From: Sphingopyxis sp. MSC1_008
GTDB lineage: Bacteria; Pseudomonadota; Alphaproteobacteria; Sphingomonadales; Sphingomonadaceae
Length of the DNA: 64,000 nt
Assembly: GCF_023197165.1 (NCBI RefSeq)
Contig: NZ_JALPRD010000008.1
Location: 62,001 to 126,000, forward strand
Direction of reading: 5' to 3'
In this document: piece after piece, positions 46,889-59,067 of the stretch
How the letters are laid out: the number at the start of each line of letters is the position of its first letter
Position numbering within the stretch: the stretch's first letter is position 1
Notes under the pieces: model-generated
Told to the model about the DNA's origin: nothing
What the model saw: only the letters and a program-made list of their open reading frames with translations
Database searches by the model: none
Translations under genes and position numbers: made by a program

Positions 46889-48408
46889 CAGCCGACGCCC
46901 GGCAGGCTGGCCGGCACTGCGGCGACGAGGCTGCCCGACCGCACCAGCGCGGTCGCGGCCTCCATGTCGGGGTGGAAATGCCGGTCGTCTTCGAGCGTCG
47001 GCACCTCGGCGCGCAGATGCTTGTGCGCGGCCTCCAGCGCATCGCTCGATTTCAGCGGCGCGTGGAAATCGATGCCTTGGCACGCCGCGAGCAGTTCGAT
47101 GCCGATCACCGCGCTGACATTGTCGGCCATGTCGAGCAGGCGGCGCGCGCCGTGTGCGGCCATCGACACATGATCCTCCTGATTGGCAGAGGTCGGGATC
47201 GAGTCGACGCTCGCGGGGTACGCGCGCTGTTTGTTCTCGCTGACGAGAGCGGCGGCGGTGACCTGGGGAATCATGAAGCCCGAGTTGAGGCCGGGGCGCG
47301 GGGTGAGGAAGGCGGGCAGGCCCGAGAGCGCAGGGTCGACGAGCATTGCGATCCGGCGCTCCGAAATCGAACCGATCTCGCACAGCGCCATCGCGATCAT
47401 GTCGGCGGCAAAGGCGACGGGCTCGGCGTGGAAATTGCCGCCCGACAGTGCCTCGTCGGTGTCGGCGAAGATCAGCGGATTGTCGGAAACCCCATTCGCC
47501 TCGATGCCGAGCGTCGTCGCGGCCTGCCGCAGCAGGTCGAGGACGGCGCCCATTACCTGCGGCTGGCAGCGGAGGCAATAGGGGTCCTGCACGCGCGGAT
47601 CGTCGACGGCGTGCGACGCGCGGATCGCCGATCCCGCCATCAGGCCGCGCAGCGTATCGCCGACCTCGCGCTGTCCGACATGGCCGCGCAAGGCGTGGAT
47701 GCGCGCGTCGAAGGGCGCGTCGGAGCCCTTGGCCGCCTCGGTCGAGAGCGCACCGGTAATCAGCGCCGAGCGGAAGACGGTTTCGGCGCGGAAGAGGCCC
47801 GCGAGCGCATTGGCGGTCGAGAATTGCGTGCCGTTGAGGAGCGCGAGACCTTCTTTCGGACCGAGGTCGAGCGGAGCGAGGCCGGCTTGCGTCAGTGCTT
47901 CGGCAGCGGGCAATGTCTTGCCGCCGACCTCGATCGCGCCGACGCCGATCATTGCGGCGGCCATATGCGACAGCGGCGCGAGGTCGCCGCTTGCGCCGAC
48001 CGAGCCCTGCGACGGGACGACCGGGGTCAGCCCCTTCGCCAGCATCGCTTCGATCATCGCGACCGTTTCGCGCTTCACGCCCGACGCGCCCATGCCGAAG
48101 CTTGCGAGCTTCAGCGCCATCATCAGCCGCACGATCGGGGCGGGCGAGGGCGCACCGGTGCCCGCGGCGTGGCTGAGTACGATATTGCGCTGGAGGATCG
48201 ACAGCTCGTCGTCGGCGATGCGGACGCTTGCCAGCTTTCCGAAGCCGGTGTTGATGCCGTAGACGGGGGCGCCCTTGGCGACGATCCGCGCGACAGCGGC
48301 CGCGCTCGCGTCGATCGCGGCCCATGCATCGGCGGTCAGTTCGGCGCTCGCGCCCTCATAGATTTCGCGCCAGTCGGCGAGCGTCATATGCCCGGGCTCG
48401 ATGATCAT
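46888..48408 (-). CDS. hutH: histidine ammonia-lyase
   Basis: 506 residues. The MIO cofactor triad Ala-Ser-Gly is in [15 protein letters not shown] (near residue 142); [22 protein letters not shown] and [13 protein letters not shown] are further conserved blocks. First step of histidine degradation, releasing ammonia and urocanate. The ATG overlaps hutI by 4 bp. Confidence 0.98.
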   Translation of the reverse strand: MIIEPGHMTLADWREIYEGASAELTADAWAAIDASAAAVARIVAKGAPVYGINTGFGKLASVRIADDELSILQRNIVLSHAAGTGAPSPAPIVRLMMALKLASFGMGASGVKRETVAMIEAMLAKGLTPVVPSQGSVGASGDLAPLSHMAAAMIGVGAIEVGGKTLPAAEALTQAGLAPLDLGPKEGLALLNGTQFSTANALAGLFRAETVFRSALITGALSTEAAKGSDAPFDARIHALRGHVGQREVGDTLRGLMAGSAIRASHAVDDPRVQDPYCLRCQPQVMGAVLDLLRQAATTLGIEANGVSDNPLIFADTDEALSGGNFHAEPVAFAADMIAMALCEIGSISERRIAMLVDPALSGLPAFLTPRPGLNSGFMIPQVTAAALVSENKQRAYPASVDSIPTSANQEDHVSMAAHGARRLLDMADNVSAVIGIELLAACQGIDFHAPLKSSDALEAAHKHLRAEVPTLEDDRHFHPDMEAATALVRSGSLVAAVPASLPGVG

Positions 48409-49589
48409 TGTCCGTCCTTGATACGTTGGTGAAGCGGATTGAAGCCGATGCGGTAGACGAGCTCGGCGGGGTCGCCGACGTCCCAGATCGCGAGGTCGCA
48501 TGCCTTGCCGGCTTCGAGCGTGCCGATCTCGGCGGACAGGCCCAGCGCGGCGGCGGCGTTTACGGTAACACCGCGCAACGCCTCGACCACCGTCAGCCCG
48601 AACAGCGTTGCGCCCATGTTGAGCATGAGCAGCAGCGAGGTCGTCGGCGAGGTGCCGGGGTTATTGTCGGTCGCGAGCGCGATGCGGGTGCCATGGCGGC
48701 GCATCGCCTCGATCGGCGGCAATTTGGTTTCGCGCATGAAATAATAGGCGCCGGGGAGGAGCACCGCGACCGTGCCTGCCGCGGCCATCGCGCGGACGTC
48801 GTCGTCGGTCGCATGTTCGAGATGGTCGGCCGACCGCGCGCCGTGCAGCGCGGCGAGCGCGCTGCCGTGGAGCGCCGACAATTGCTCGGCGTGGAGCTTG
48901 ATCGCGAGGCCGTGCGCCTTCGCGGCCTCGATCACGCGCGTGCATTGCGCGGGCGAGAAGCCGATGCCTTCGCAAAAGGCGTCAACCGCGGTCGCGAGCG
49001 GCGCGGCGGCGGGGATCATCTCGTTACAGACGAGGTCGATATAGGCGTTGCTGTCGCCCTTATATTCGGGAGGGAGCGCGTGCGCGCCAAGGAAGGTCGG
49101 CTCGACGCGAATGTTGCGGTGCTCGGCAAGTGCACTCGCGGCGCGCAGCATCTTGAGTTCGTCTTCTGTCGACAGGCCGTAACCCGACTTGATCTCGATC
49201 GTCGTCACGCCCTCCGCGATCAGCGCGTCGAGACGGGGCAGCGCGCTCGCGACCAGTTCGGCTTCGCTCGCTTCGCGCGTCGCGCGCATCGTCGAGACGA
49301 TGCCGCCGCCCGCGCGGGCGATCTCTTCATAGGTCGCGCCCGCCAATCGCATCGCCCATTCGTTCGCGCGGTTACCGCCGTGGACGAGGTGCGTGTGGCA
49401 GTCGATCAGGCCGGGGGTGATCAGCCGGCCTTCGCAATCGGTGACCTTCTGCGCGGTTGCCGGGGCGCCCTCGGCGGGGCCGGCATAGACGACCCGGCCG
49501 TCCTTCGCCGCCACGACGCCATCGTCGATCAGGCCGAGCGCGTCATCGGCCATCGTTGCGAGTCGGGCGTTCGTCCAGAGATGCTCCAT
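48405..49589 (-). CDS. hutI: imidazolonepropionase
   Basis: 394 residues from ATG 49589, giving the standard opening [13 protein letters not shown]. An in-frame ATG at 49616 is less likely because it lies inside the palindromic operator. Amidohydrolase motifs: [15 protein letters not shown] (metal His pair), [16 protein letters not shown] and [10 protein letters not shown]. Third step of the pathway, opening the imidazolone ring to formiminoglutamate. First gene of the hutI-H-G-U operon. Confidence 0.96.
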   Translation of the reverse strand: MEHLWTNARLATMADDALGLIDDGVVAAKDGRVVYAGPAEGAPATAQKVTDCEGRLITPGLIDCHTHLVHGGNRANEWAMRLAGATYEEIARAGGGIVSTMRATREASEAELVASALPRLDALIAEGVTTIEIKSGYGLSTEDELKMLRAASALAEHRNIRVEPTFLGAHALPPEYKGDSNAYIDLVCNEMIPAAAPLATAVDAFCEGIGFSPAQCTRVIEAAKAHGLAIKLHAEQLSALHGSALAALHGARSADHLEHATDDDVRAMAAAGTVAVLLPGAYYFMRETKLPPIEAMRRHGTRIALATDNNPGTSPTTSLLLMLNMGATLFGLTVVEALRGVTVNAAAALGLSAEIGTLEAGKACDLAIWDVGDPAELVYRIGFNPLHQRIKDGQ

Positions 49590-49614
49590 GTAGACATTGT
49601 TGTCCGGATGCGTC

Positions 49615-49632
49615 ATTATGTCTAGACATAAT
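49615..49632. promoter_or_regulatory. perfect palindromic operator, probable HutC site
   Basis: ATTATGTCTAGACATAAT, a perfect 18-bp palindrome centred on TCTAGA, between divergent hutI and hutF. It ends 14 bp before the hutF ATG. Each end also gives a CATAAT -10-like element on its strand, so a bound repressor would block both promoters. HutC of the GntR family is encoded two genes on. Confidence 0.85.
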
Positions 49633-49645
49633 ATGAGGACGAAAG

Positions 49646-50995
49646 ATGATGGCTCTCTGGTTCGAACGTGCATGGATCGAAAGTCGCTGGGCAAAGGATG
49701 TGCGGCTGTACATCGCCGACGGCCGGATAGGGTCGATCGAAACCGGTGTTTCGGCGGGGCCGGGAGACGAGCGGCATCGTGTCGCGCTTCCGGGTCTCTG
49801 CAACGTCCACAGCCACGGATTCCAGCGCGGCATGGCGGGGCTTTCGGAACGCCGCAGCCGGCCCGACGATAATTTCTGGAGCTGGCGCGAAATCATGTAC
49901 CGCTTCCTCGACCGGCTGACGCCCGACGATGTCGCGGCGATCACCGCGCAGGCCTATTCTGAAATGTTGGAGACGGGTTTCACCCGCGTCGGCGAGTTTC
50001 ACTATCTGCATCACGATCCCGCGGGCACCACCTATGCCGACCCGGCCGAGATGGCGGGGGCGATTGCTGAGGCCAGCGCCGCGACGGGGATCGGGCTGAC
50101 CTTGCTCCCCGTCTTCTATGCGCACGGCAATTTCGGCGCGGCGCCGCCGAGCCCAGGGCAGCGACGCTTTCTGAGCGGCATCGACGGATTTGCGGTGCTG
50201 CTTGACGCTTCGCGGCCGAAGCTGTCGGGCGACGCCAATATCGGCGTTGCGCCGCACTCGCTTCGCGCGGTGACGCCCGACGAACTCGCGGCGTTGCTGG
50301 CGCTCTCGCCGACGGGCCCGGTGCATATCCACGCCGCCGAGCAGGTGAAGGAGGTCGCCGACTGCGTCGCGTGGAGCGGCGCGCGGCCGGTCGAATGGCT
50401 GCTCGATAACGCCGGGGTCGACGAACGATGGTGCCTGATCCACTCGACGCACCTCGATGCGAACGAAGTCCGGCGGCTGGCCGCGAGCGGCGCGGTTGCG
50501 GGGCTGTGCCCGATTACCGAGGGCAATCTGGGCGACGGTATTTTCCCGGCGGTTGATTATCTTGCGGCGGGCGGGCGTTTCGGGATCGGCACCGACAGCA
50601 ATATCCTCGTCGACGCGGCGCAGGAACTGCGCGCGCTCGAATATTCGCAGCGTTTGGCGCAGCGTGCGCGGGCGTTGCTGGCGGACGAAGCCTCGCCCTT
50701 CGTTGGTGCGAACCTGTTTGCGCGCGCGGTGCAGGGCGGCGCGCAAGCACTGAATGTGCCGGCCGGGTTGGCCGTCGGCCATGCCGCTGACATCGTCTCG
50801 CTCGACCTCGATCACCCCGCCTTCGCGGGCACCGATGATGCCACTTTGCTCGACCGCTGGATCTTCGCGGCGCGCGCGGAGGCGATCGACAGCGTGTGGC
50901 GCGCGGGCAGCAAGCGTGTCGAGAAGGGGCGCCATGTCGATTCGGATAATATCGGCGCCGCCTATCGCGCGTGCGTCGCGCGGCTGCTCGCGTGA
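49646..50995 (+). CDS. hutF: formimidoylglutamate deiminase
   Basis: 449-residue amidohydrolase. Metal site in [20 protein letters not shown], with [14 protein letters not shown] and [15 protein letters not shown] for the second His group and [14 protein letters not shown] for the Asp. Converts N-formimidoyl-glutamate to N-formylglutamate and ammonia, so this organism uses the five-step route. Starts at ATG 49646 (or 49649), close to the operator. Confidence 0.96.
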   Translation: MMALWFERAWIESRWAKDVRLYIADGRIGSIETGVSAGPGDERHRVALPGLCNVHSHGFQRGMAGLSERRSRPDDNFWSWREIMYRFLDRLTPDDVAAITAQAYSEMLETGFTRVGEFHYLHHDPAGTTYADPAEMAGAIAEASAATGIGLTLLPVFYAHGNFGAAPPSPGQRRFLSGIDGFAVLLDASRPKLSGDANIGVAPHSLRAVTPDELAALLALSPTGPVHIHAAEQVKEVADCVAWSGARPVEWLLDNAGVDERWCLIHSTHLDANEVRRLAASGAVAGLCPITEGNLGDGIFPAVDYLAAGGRFGIGTDSNILVDAAQELRALEYSQRLAQRARALLADEASPFVGANLFARAVQGGAQALNVPAGLAVGHAADIVSLDLDHPAFAGTDDATLLDRWIFAARAEAIDSVWRAGSKRVEKGRHVDSDNIGAAYRACVARLLA

Positions 50996-51672
50996 ACCCC
51001 GCCCGCCGCATCCGCGAGGAGATCGCCGCGGCGATCCAGTCGGGCGAGTGGCGCCCCGGCGACCGCGTCCCGACCGAACAGGAACTCGCGGCGCGCTATG
51101 GCTGCGCGCGCGCGACGGTGAGCAAGGCGCTCGGCGAACTCGCCGCATCGGGACTCGTCGAACGCCGCCGCAAGGCGGGGACGTTCGTCGCGCATCCGCC
51201 GGTCCATTCGGCGGTGATGACCGTGCCCGACCTCGCCGAACTGATCGCGGCACGCGGCGAAGCCTATTGCTGGGAGCTGGCGTCGATCGAAACCGCCGAT
51301 GCGGGCGGCGATCCGCTCGCCGGACCGGCGCTACGCATCGAGGGTGTGCATATGGCGGCGGGCGAAGCCTTTGCGCTCGAACGGCGATTCATCGCGCTTA
51401 GCGAAGTCCCCGAGGCGGCGGGCGCGGACTTTGCCAAGGAGGCGCCGGGAACCTGGCTGCTCGGCCATATTCCCTGGACGCAGGCGCGTCATGTTATCCG
51501 CGCGGTGAACCCAACGCGCAAGGAAGCGGCGCTCCTGACGATCGGGACGGGTGCGGCGTGCCTCGAGCTCGACCGCACGACGTGGCGCGCGGGGCGCGTG
51601 GTGACGCATGTGCGGCAGCTGTTTCGCGGCGACCGCTTCGACCTGGTGGCGGACTTCAACGCCGCGCCGTGA
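50992..51672 (+). CDS. hutC: HutC-type GntR family repressor
   Basis: 226 residues from GTG 50992, overlapping the stop of hutF by 4 bp. N-terminal winged HTH (RVPTEQELAARYGCARATVS, LVERRRKAGTFVA) and a C-terminal UTRA ligand-binding domain with ALERRFIALSEVPEA and a final FRGDRFDLVADF. HutC repressors respond to urocanate. It is cotranscribed with hutF and probably acts on the palindrome at 49615-49632. Confidence 0.93.
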   Translation: MNPARRIREEIAAAIQSGEWRPGDRVPTEQELAARYGCARATVSKALGELAASGLVERRRKAGTFVAHPPVHSAVMTVPDLAELIAARGEAYCWELASIETADAGGDPLAGPALRIEGVHMAAGEAFALERRFIALSEVPEAAGADFAKEAPGTWLLGHIPWTQARHVIRAVNPTRKEAALLTIGTGAACLELDRTTWRAGRVVTHVRQLFRGDRFDLVADFNAAP

Positions 51673-51717
51673 CCGTCGTCAGTCGGCGCGGATTATAAGC
51701 TCGCTCACCCGTAAATC

Positions 51718-51791
51718 CGCAAAATCATACGCAAATACTATGCGAGCCGACCTTTGGGTCTCTCGAATTCAAACGCGCGCCTCACCTATTT
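51718..51791 (+). promoter_or_regulatory. kdp promoter with 11-bp direct repeats (P1)
   Basis: Three consecutive 11-bp units, CGCAAAATCAT, ACGCAAATACT and ATGCGAGCCGA (51718-51750), then 9 bp, then CTCTCGAATTC (51760-51770). A -35-like TCGAAT and a -10-like CTATTT (51786-51791) are 17 bp apart. The 11-bp direct repeat is the usual arrangement for OmpR-family regulators such as KdpE. The same design occurs at 59790, 60054 and 60454. Confidence 0.75.
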
Positions 51792-51850
51792 GGAAGTCCG
51801 CAGACGACTCGTGCCACGCCCCGTGGCCAGCGCCATGCTGGAGCAAACCC

Positions 51851-51934
51851 ATGCAGGATCTCATCTGGGTCGGCATCATCCTCGCCCTGCTCGCCGCGAG
51901 CCTCGGCTACGCGCGCCTGTGCGACGACGCATAA
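51851..51934 (+). CDS. 27-residue membrane peptide before kdpF
   Basis: Tiny frame MQDLIWVGIILALLAASLGY followed by ARLCDDA, one membrane helix and a short acidic end. GGAG lies 8 bases before the ATG. It ends 6 bp before kdpF and lies within the kdp transcript downstream of P1. Similar short single-helix peptides are remembered just ahead of kdpF in other proteobacteria; the function is unknown. Confidence 0.6.
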   Translation: MQDLIWVGIILALLAASLGYARLCDDA

Positions 51935-51940
51935 GGATTG

Positions 51941-52036
51941 ATGGCCATGACACTCGACCTCTGGCTCGGGGGCGCCACCGCGCTCGGCCTTCTTTTCTAT
52001 CTCGTCGCCGTGCTTGCACGGCCCGAACGCTTTTAA
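51941..52036 (+). CDS. kdpF: potassium-transporting ATPase small subunit KdpF
   Basis: 31 residues, MAMTLDLWLGGATALGLLFY, then LVAVLARPERF, the single-helix KdpF with its characteristic ARPERF end. It stabilises the KdpFABC complex in the inner membrane. It precedes kdpA by 12 bp and has AAGGA upstream. Too short for most gene callers. Confidence 0.93.
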   Translation: MAMTLDLWLGGATALGLLFYLVAVLARPERF

Positions 52037-52048
52037 GGGAGGCCCGCC

Positions 52049-53752
52049 ATGACCTTTCAGGGATGGTTTCTCATCGTCGCGTTCGCCCTGATCCTGCTCC
52101 TGCTCTGCAAGCCGATGGGGCAGTGGCTGTTCGCGCTCTACGAAGGGCGTCGGACGCCGCTGCACCATATCCTTGGGCCGGTCGAGACGGGCTTTTACCG
52201 CCTGTCGGGGATCGACCCGACCGAAGAGCAGGGGTGGCGCCGTTACGCGGTCCATATGCTCATCTTCAACGCGGTGCTGGCGCTCTTCACCTATGCGATC
52301 CTGCGCCTGCAGGGCGGGCTGCCGCTCAATCCGCTCGGGTTTGACGGGGTCAGCGAACATCTCGCGTTCAACACGGCAATCAGCTTCACCGCCAACACCA
52401 ACTGGCAGAGCTATGGCGGGGAATCGACGATGTCGAACCTCAGCCAGATGCTCGGGCTGACGATCCAGAACTTCCTCTCGGCGGCGACGGGCATCGCGCT
52501 CGCCTTCGCACTGTTCCGCGGCTTTGCCCGGCGCAGCGCGAAGACGCTCGGCAATTTCTGGGCCGACATGACGCGCGTCACCCTCTACCTGCTGCTCCCG
52601 CTCTGCTTCGCCATCGCAATTTTCTATATCGCGAGCGGGGTTCCGCAGACGCTGGCGGGTTCGGTCGACGTGACGACGCTCGAGGGCGTCAAGCAGACAC
52701 TCGCGCTCGGCCCGGTCGCGTCGCAGGAAGCGATCAAGATGCTCGGCACCAATGGTGGCGGCTTCTTCAACGCCAACAGCGCGCATCCGTTCGAAAACCC
52801 GACCGCGCTCACCAACCTCGTCCAGATGCTGTCGATCTTCCTGATCGGCGTCGGGCTGACGTGGACGTTCGGCAAGGCGGTCGGCAACACCCGCCAGGGC
52901 TGGGCCATCCTCGCCGCGATGATGACCCTGTTCCTCGCGGGCACCGCGATCGTCTATTGGCAGGAAGCCGCCGGCAACCCGATCCTCCATCAGCTTGGCG
53001 CCATGGGCGGCAATATGGAAGGCAAGGAAGTCCGTTTCGGCATCGCGGCCTCGTCGCTCTTCGCGGCGGTCACGACCGCGGCCTCGTGCGGCGCGGTCAA
53101 CGCGATGCACGACAGCTTCACCGCACTCGGCGGCCTGATTCCGCTGTTCAACATGCAGCTGGGCGAAGTCGTCATAGGCGGCGTCGGCGCGGGCATCTAT
53201 GGCTTCCTGCTCTTCGCCATCCTCGCGGTGTTCGTCGCCGGGCTGATGGTCGGGCGCACCCCCGAATATGTCGGCAAGAAGATCGAGGCGCGCGAGGTCA
53301 AGCTCGCGCTGCTCGCGATCGCGGTGCTGCCGCTGATCATCCTCGGTTTCACGGCGATCGCGTCGGTGACCGAGGCGGGGCTGGCGGGGCCGCTGAACAA
53401 GGGGCCGCATGGCTTCTCGGAAATCCTCTACGCCTTCACTAGCGCCGTCGCGAACAACGGGTCGGCCTTTGCGGGCCTCACCGCCAACACGCCTTTCTAT
53501 AATGGCATGCTGGGCGCCGCGATGTGGATCGGCCGTTTCTTCATCATCATCCCCATGCTGGCCATCGCGGGCGGCCTGGCGGCGAAGAAATATACGCCGG
53601 AATCGGCGGGCAGCTTCCCGACGACGGGGCCGCTGTGGACGGGCTTGCTTGTCGGCATCGTGCTGATCGTCGGCGGCCTGACCTTCCTTCCCAGCCTCGC
53701 GCTCGGTCCCATCGCCGATCATCTCGCGATGATCAACGGCCAGCTCTTTTAA
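52049..53752 (+). CDS. kdpA: K+-transporting ATPase subunit KdpA
   Basis: 567 residues, about ten membrane helices, the selectivity-filter subunit of KdpFABC. The filter regions are visible: [59 protein letters not shown] and [19 protein letters not shown]. Sits in the inner membrane, binding K+ with micromolar affinity. Operon kdpFABC-DE. Confidence 0.98.
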   Translation: MTFQGWFLIVAFALILLLLCKPMGQWLFALYEGRRTPLHHILGPVETGFYRLSGIDPTEEQGWRRYAVHMLIFNAVLALFTYAILRLQGGLPLNPLGFDGVSEHLAFNTAISFTANTNWQSYGGESTMSNLSQMLGLTIQNFLSAATGIALAFALFRGFARRSAKTLGNFWADMTRVTLYLLLPLCFAIAIFYIASGVPQTLAGSVDVTTLEGVKQTLALGPVASQEAIKMLGTNGGGFFNANSAHPFENPTALTNLVQMLSIFLIGVGLTWTFGKAVGNTRQGWAILAAMMTLFLAGTAIVYWQEAAGNPILHQLGAMGGNMEGKEVRFGIAASSLFAAVTTAASCGAVNAMHDSFTALGGLIPLFNMQLGEVVIGGVGAGIYGFLLFAILAVFVAGLMVGRTPEYVGKKIEAREVKLALLAIAVLPLIILGFTAIASVTEAGLAGPLNKGPHGFSEILYAFTSAVANNGSAFAGLTANTPFYNGMLGAAMWIGRFFIIIPMLAIAGGLAAKKYTPESAGSFPTTGPLWTGLLVGIVLIVGGLTFLPSLALGPIADHLAMINGQLF

Positions 53753-53764
53753 GGATTATCGCAA

Positions 53765-55801
53765 ATGGCTCGGCCTCAAACCAAGTCCCTGTTCACGGCA
53801 GAGCTGATCGTTCCGGCGATCGGCGACGCCTTCCGCAAACTCAATCCCAGGGAGCTGATCCGCAACCCGGTGATGTTCACCACCGCGGTCGTCGCGACCT
53901 TGCTGACGGTGCTGCTCGTCGTCGGTCAGGACAGTCTCGCGACGGGCTTCAAACTGCAGCTCGTGATCTGGCTCTGGCTGACGGTGCTCTTCGGCACCTT
54001 CGCCGAAGCGCTCGCCGAAGGGCGCGGCAAGGCGCAAGCCGCCTCGCTGCGCGCCACCAAGGCCGAACTCACGGCCAAGAAGCTGAAGGGCGAAGGGAAG
54101 GCGTATGAAAATGTTCCCGCCAGCGCACTTCGGGTCGGCGACATCGTGCTCGTCCAGACGGGCGACCTGATCCCGTCGGACGGCGAAGTCATCGGCGGCG
54201 TCGCGTCGGTCAACGAAGCGGCGATCACCGGCGAAAGCGCGCCGGTGATCCGCGAGGCGGGCGGCGACCGCTCGGCGGTCACCGCGGGTGCGCGTGTCAT
54301 CTTGGACGAGATCCGCGTCCAAGTGACGGTCAATCCGGGGCAGGGCTTCCTCGACCGGATGATCGCGCTCGTCGAAGGCGCAGAGCGGCAGAAGACGCCG
54401 AACGAAATCGCGCTGACGCTGCTGCTCGTCGGCCTGACGATCATCTTCCTGATCGCGGTCGGCACGATCCCGGCTTTTGCGAGCTATGCGGGCGGCGGGA
54501 TTCCCGTCGCGATCCTCGCGGCGCTGCTGATCACCCTCATCCCGACGACGATTGCGGCTTTGCTGTCCGCCATCGGCATCGCCGGCATGGACCGCCTCGT
54601 GCGCTTCAACGTGCTCGCGAAATCGGGCCGCGCGGTCGAGGCGGCGGGCGACATCGACGTCCTGCTGCTCGACAAGACCGGCACGATCACCGTCGGCGAT
54701 CGTCAGGCGACCGAATTCCGCCCGGTCGGCGGCCAGTCGATGTCGGTGCTTTCGGAAGCCGCGCTGCTCGCGAGCCTCGCCGACGAAACCCCCGAAGGCC
54801 GCTCGATCGTCGCGCTCGCGCGCGAGAAATTCGGCCAGACGATGACCGACTTGCCCGCCGGGGCCGAGATCATTCCCTTCACCGCGCAAACGCGCATTTC
54901 GGGCATCAAGCTCGGCGATAGCGTGATCCAGAAGGGCGCAGTGGATTCGGTGCTCAAGGCCAATCCGGGTGCGGGGGCGACCGCCGCTGCAACCGAACTC
55001 CGCCGCATCACCGATGAGATCGCGCGCGCGGGTGGTACGCCGCTCGCGGTGGCGAAGGACGGACAATTGCTCGGCGCGATCTTCCTCAAGGATATCGTCA
55101 AGGCGGGCATCCGCGAACGCTTCGGCGAGCTGCGCGCGACGGGCATCCGCACCGTGATGATCACGGGCGACAACCCGCTCACCGCCGCGGCGATCGCAGC
55201 AGAAGCCGGGGTCGACGATTTCCTCGCGCAGGCGACGCCCGAGGACAAGCTCGAGCTGATCCGCAAGGAACAGCAGGGCGGGCGGCTCGTCGCGATGTGC
55301 GGCGACGGCACCAACGACGCCCCGGCGCTCGCGCAGGCCGACGTCGGCGTCGCGATGAACACCGGCACGCAGGCGGCGCGCGAGGCGGGCAATATGGTCG
55401 ATCTCGACAGCGACCCGACCAAGCTGATCGAGGTTGTCGGGCTCGGCAAGCAGCTCTTAATGACGCGCGGGGCGCTGACGACCTTCTCGGTCGCCAATGA
55501 CGTCGCGAAATATTTCGCGATCATCCCCGCGATGTTCATCGTGCTGTATCCGGGGCTTGGCGTGCTCAACGTCATGGGCCTCACCAGCCCCGAGAGCGCG
55601 ATCCTGTCGGCGATCATCTTCAACGCGCTGATCATCCCGCTGCTCGTTCCGCTCGCCTTGAAGGGCGTTGCCCATCGCCCGATGGGCGCCGGGCCGCTGC
55701 TCGCCCGCAACCTCGCCGTCTATGGGCTTGGCGGCCTGGTGGCACCTTTTGTCGGCATCAAGCTGATCGACCTCGCGGTCGGCGGCCTGGGTCTCGTCTA
55801 A
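53765..55801 (+). CDS. kdpB: K+-transporting ATPase subunit KdpB
   Basis: 678-residue P-type ATPase. Actuator motif ITGESAPV, phosphorylation motif [15 protein letters not shown] with Asp near residue 303, hinge [16 protein letters not shown]. Length and order match E. coli KdpB (682). Couples ATP hydrolysis to K+ uptake via KdpA. Confidence 0.98.
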   Translation: MARPQTKSLFTAELIVPAIGDAFRKLNPRELIRNPVMFTTAVVATLLTVLLVVGQDSLATGFKLQLVIWLWLTVLFGTFAEALAEGRGKAQAASLRATKAELTAKKLKGEGKAYENVPASALRVGDIVLVQTGDLIPSDGEVIGGVASVNEAAITGESAPVIREAGGDRSAVTAGARVILDEIRVQVTVNPGQGFLDRMIALVEGAERQKTPNEIALTLLLVGLTIIFLIAVGTIPAFASYAGGGIPVAILAALLITLIPTTIAALLSAIGIAGMDRLVRFNVLAKSGRAVEAAGDIDVLLLDKTGTITVGDRQATEFRPVGGQSMSVLSEAALLASLADETPEGRSIVALAREKFGQTMTDLPAGAEIIPFTAQTRISGIKLGDSVIQKGAVDSVLKANPGAGATAAATELRRITDEIARAGGTPLAVAKDGQLLGAIFLKDIVKAGIRERFGELRATGIRTVMITGDNPLTAAAIAAEAGVDDFLAQATPEDKLELIRKEQQGGRLVAMCGDGTNDAPALAQADVGVAMNTGTQAAREAGNMVDLDSDPTKLIEVVGLGKQLLMTRGALTTFSVANDVAKYFAIIPAMFIVLYPGLGVLNVMGLTSPESAILSAIIFNALIIPLLVPLALKGVAHRPMGAGPLLARNLAVYGLGGLVAPFVGIKLIDLAVGGLGLV

Positions 55802-55805
55802 GGGT

Positions 55806-56402
55806 ATGACAATGAACAAGGATTTCATCACCTCGCTGCGTCCGGCGCTTGTCATGACGCTATTGTTCGCGCTGCTTCTCGGGCTCGCTTACCCGCTCGC
55901 GCTCACCGGCATCGGGCAGGCGCTCTTCCCGAGCCAGGCGAACGGCAGCCTCGTCGAGGACAATGGCAAGGTCGTTGGTTCGACCGTCGTCGGGCAGGCC
56001 TTTACGTCGGAGCGCTATTTCAACACGCGCCCGTCGGCGGCGGGCAAGGGCTACGACGGGCTTGCCTCGTCGGGCTCAAACCTCGGGCCGACGTCGCAGG
56101 CACTCGTCGACCGGGTCAAGGGCGATGTCGAGAAACTGAAGACCGCCGAACCTGGCAAGGCTGTGCCCTCGGATCTTGTCACCGCCTCGGGTTCGGGTCT
56201 CGATCCCGACATCACGCCCGAGGCCGCTTTCTACCAGGTCGATCGCGTTGCAAAGGCCCGCAGTCTCGATCCGGCAGCGGTTCGCGGGCTGGTCGAACAG
56301 AGCGTCGACAAGCCGCTGCTCGGCTTTCTTGGCGAACCACGTGTCAATGTGTTCAAGCTCAATCGACGGCTCGATGCTTTTGGGGCTAAACCCGCCGCGT
56401 GA
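55806..56402 (+). CDS. kdpC: K+-transporting ATPase subunit KdpC
   Basis: 198 residues, one N-terminal membrane helix ([20 protein letters not shown]) and a periplasmic domain with [26 protein letters not shown] and [17 protein letters not shown] as in the family. Its last codon overlaps the GTG of kdpD, so translation is coupled. Confidence 0.97.
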   Translation: MTMNKDFITSLRPALVMTLLFALLLGLAYPLALTGIGQALFPSQANGSLVEDNGKVVGSTVVGQAFTSERYFNTRPSAAGKGYDGLASSGSNLGPTSQALVDRVKGDVEKLKTAEPGKAVPSDLVTASGSGLDPDITPEAAFYQVDRVAKARSLDPAAVRGLVEQSVDKPLLGFLGEPRVNVFKLNRRLDAFGAKPAA

Positions 56403-59065
56403 CAGACAAGGATCGACCATCACCAGAGGCCTTCCTGCGTCAGGCGGCGCAGGAAGGCCGTGGCCGTTTGAAGGTGTTTCTCGGCGCCGCGCCGGGCGTC
56501 GGCAAGACGTGGGAAATGCTCACCGACGGACGGCAACGTTGCGAAGCCGGGGTCGATGTCGTGATCGGCGTGGTCGAGGCGCACGGCCGGCGTGAGACCG
56601 AGGCGCTCGTCCACGGCCATGAGATCATCCCGCGCCGCGACGTCGATCATCAGGGCCACAGTCTCGGTGAAATGGATATCGACGCGATTCTCGCGCGTCA
56701 TCCCCAGCTCGTTCTCGTCGACGAACTCGCCCACACCAACGCGCCGGGAAGCCGCCACCCCAAACGCTATCAGGATGTCGAGGAACTGCTGGGTGCGGGT
56801 ATCGATGTCTATTCGACGATCAACATCCAGCACGTCGAGAGCCTCAACGACGTCGTCGCCTCCTTCACGCGCGTCCGCGTCCGCGAGACGGTGCCCGACT
56901 CGATCCTCGAAAATGCCGAGATCGAGGTCGTCGACATTCCGCCCGACGAGCTGATCGAGCGGCTCCGCGACGGCAAGGTCTATATCCCGCAGGAAGCGAC
57001 GCGCGCGCTCACCCACTTCTTCTCCAAATCGAACCTCACCGCGCTGCGCGAACTCGCGCTCCGCCGCGCCGCGCAGGCGGTCGATGCGCAGATGCTCGAC
57101 CATGTGCGCAGCCACGCGCTCGCGGGCAGTTTTGCGGTGGGCGAGCGGATCGTCGTTGCCGTCAGCGAATTGCCCGTTGCTGCCGAACTCGTCCGCGCGG
57201 GCAAGCGCCTTGCCGACGCGCTGAAAGCGCCGTGGAGCGCGGTCTATATCGAGACGCGGCGCAGCCAGGGCATGACCGACGACGATCGCCGCCAACTCAC
57301 CGATACGCTCGCGCTCGCTTCGCGGCTTGGCGCTTCGACCGCGACGGTCCCGGCGGCGAGTGTCGTCGAAGGGCTGCGTGCCTTCGCTGCCGATGCGCGC
57401 GCGACGCAGATCGTGATCGGCAAGTCGAGCCGCCCCTGGTGGTTCGAGATGCGCCACGGCTCGGTCGTCGACCAGCTGGTGCGGACGATCGACGATGTTG
57501 CGGTCCACGTGTTGCCCGGCGAGCCCGACGCCAAGCCCGGGCAGCCGCGCAGCGCGGTCGTCGTTCCCGGTCGCTGGGGCAAGCCGTCGGATTATCTGGT
57601 GGCGCTCGCCATGGTGATCGCGATGACGGCGCTTGGCCGTCTGCTGCTCGAAGTCATCGACCTCGGCAATATCGCCTTGCTCTTTCTCGTCCCCGTGATG
57701 TTCGCCGCGGCGACCTTCGGCGTCCGCGCCGGCCTGTTCGCCGCCCTCGCATCGAGCCTCGCCTATAATTTCTTCTTCCTGCCGCCGACCGGCACCCTGA
57801 CCGTCAACAATCCGGAAAATGTCGTCAGCATCCTCGTTCTGCTCGGCGTCGCGGTGGTCACCAGCCAATTCGCTGCGCGCGTGCGCGCGCAGGCCGATCT
57901 CGCGCAATCGAGCGCGCGCCAGAATGCCGCGCTCGCCAGCTTCTCGCGGCTGCTGATTGCGGCACCCGATCAGGACACCTTGATGCACGCCATTTGCGCG
58001 GAGGTCGGGCGGCTGCTCGATGTCCGCACGGCGCTGCTGTTGCCGTCCGCCGATGGCCCGATGCTCCGCGCCGCGGTGCCGCCCGAGGACCGGCTCGAGC
58101 AAATCGAGCGGGCGGCGGCGCAATGGGCGATGGACAATGAACAGCCCGCCGGGCGCGGGTCGTCGACCCTCACTGCGTCGGACTGGCTGTTTCACCCGCT
58201 GCGCACAACGCGCGGTGTGCTCGGCGTGCTCGGCCTCACCCGTGACGATGCGCGCGAACCTGTGCGCTCTGATCAGGTGCCGCTGTTGATGAGCCTGCTC
58301 GATCAGGCGTCGATCGCGCTCGACCGCATGGAACTTGAAGAGGCGTCGCTTCGCACGCGGCAGGTCGACGAGCGCGACCGGCTGCGCTCGGCTTTGCTGT
58401 CGTCGGTCAGTCACGACCTCCGGACCCCGCTCACGACGATCCTGTCGGCCGCGCAGGAGATGCGGCGCCATCCGTCTGAGAGCCTTGCCGAGACGGTCGA
58501 GACCGAGGCGCTGCGGCTCAACCGTTTTGTGTCGAACCTGCTCGACATGGCGCGCGTCGAAGCGGGCGCGCTGCCGATGAAGGTCGAGGCCACCGACCTG
58601 TTCGATGCCGCCGCCAGCGCGGCGCACGATACGCGGGCGTCGCTCTTGGGACATGAGGTCAAGGTCGACATCTCGCCCAATATCCCGCTGGTGCGGGTCG
58701 ATCCGGTTCTGCTCCACCATTGCCTCATCAATCTGCTCGACAATGCCGGACGCTATGCCGATCCCGGCACGCCGATCACCATTCGCGCCCGCCGCGCGGC
58801 CGATGCGATCTTCATGTCAATCATCGACCAAGGGCCCGGGATCACCCCCGGAAACGAAACGCGCGTCTTCGAAACCTTCACGCGCCTCGAGGGCAGCGAC
58901 CGCGTGAAGCATGGCACCGGCCTCGGCCTCGCCATCGTCAAGGGATTTGCCGAGGCGATGGGCCTGTCGGTCGAGGCGAGCAACAATGACGATCCGCACG
59001 GCGCCTGCTTCACCATTCGCATCCCCGAGGATCTGATCATCACGCATCTGGACGACAAGGAATAG
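56399..59065 (+). CDS. kdpD: sensor histidine kinase KdpD
   Basis: 888 residues from GTG 56399. Order of domains: KdpD N-terminal ATPase-like domain with Walker [11 protein letters not shown] and [17 protein letters not shown], a Usp-like domain (about 250-370), four membrane helices (about 400-500), a GAF domain, then HisKA with [16 protein letters not shown] (His about 671) and HATPase with LLDNAGRYA and [14 protein letters not shown]. Senses K+ limitation and phosphorylates KdpE. Length matches E. coli (894). Confidence 0.98.
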   Translation: MTDKDRPSPEAFLRQAAQEGRGRLKVFLGAAPGVGKTWEMLTDGRQRCEAGVDVVIGVVEAHGRRETEALVHGHEIIPRRDVDHQGHSLGEMDIDAILARHPQLVLVDELAHTNAPGSRHPKRYQDVEELLGAGIDVYSTINIQHVESLNDVVASFTRVRVRETVPDSILENAEIEVVDIPPDELIERLRDGKVYIPQEATRALTHFFSKSNLTALRELALRRAAQAVDAQMLDHVRSHALAGSFAVGERIVVAVSELPVAAELVRAGKRLADALKAPWSAVYIETRRSQGMTDDDRRQLTDTLALASRLGASTATVPAASVVEGLRAFAADARATQIVIGKSSRPWWFEMRHGSVVDQLVRTIDDVAVHVLPGEPDAKPGQPRSAVVVPGRWGKPSDYLVALAMVIAMTALGRLLLEVIDLGNIALLFLVPVMFAAATFGVRAGLFAALASSLAYNFFFLPPTGTLTVNNPENVVSILVLLGVAVVTSQFAARVRAQADLAQSSARQNAALASFSRLLIAAPDQDTLMHAICAEVGRLLDVRTALLLPSADGPMLRAAVPPEDRLEQIERAAAQWAMDNEQPAGRGSSTLTASDWLFHPLRTTRGVLGVLGLTRDDAREPVRSDQVPLLMSLLDQASIALDRMELEEASLRTRQVDERDRLRSALLSSVSHDLRTPLTTILSAAQEMRRHPSESLAETVETEALRLNRFVSNLLDMARVEAGALPMKVEATDLFDAAASAAHDTRASLLGHEVKVDISPNIPLVRVDPVLLHHCLINLLDNAGRYADPGTPITIRARRAADAIFMSIIDQGPGITPGNETRVFETFTRLEGSDRVKHGTGLGLAIVKGFAEAMGLSVEASNNDDPHGACFTIRIPEDLIITHLDDKE

Positions 59066-59067
59066 CC

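Noticed and set aside
46972..48432. 486-codon plus-strand frame over hutH
   Set aside because: Antisense to hutH; no motif and wrong composition.
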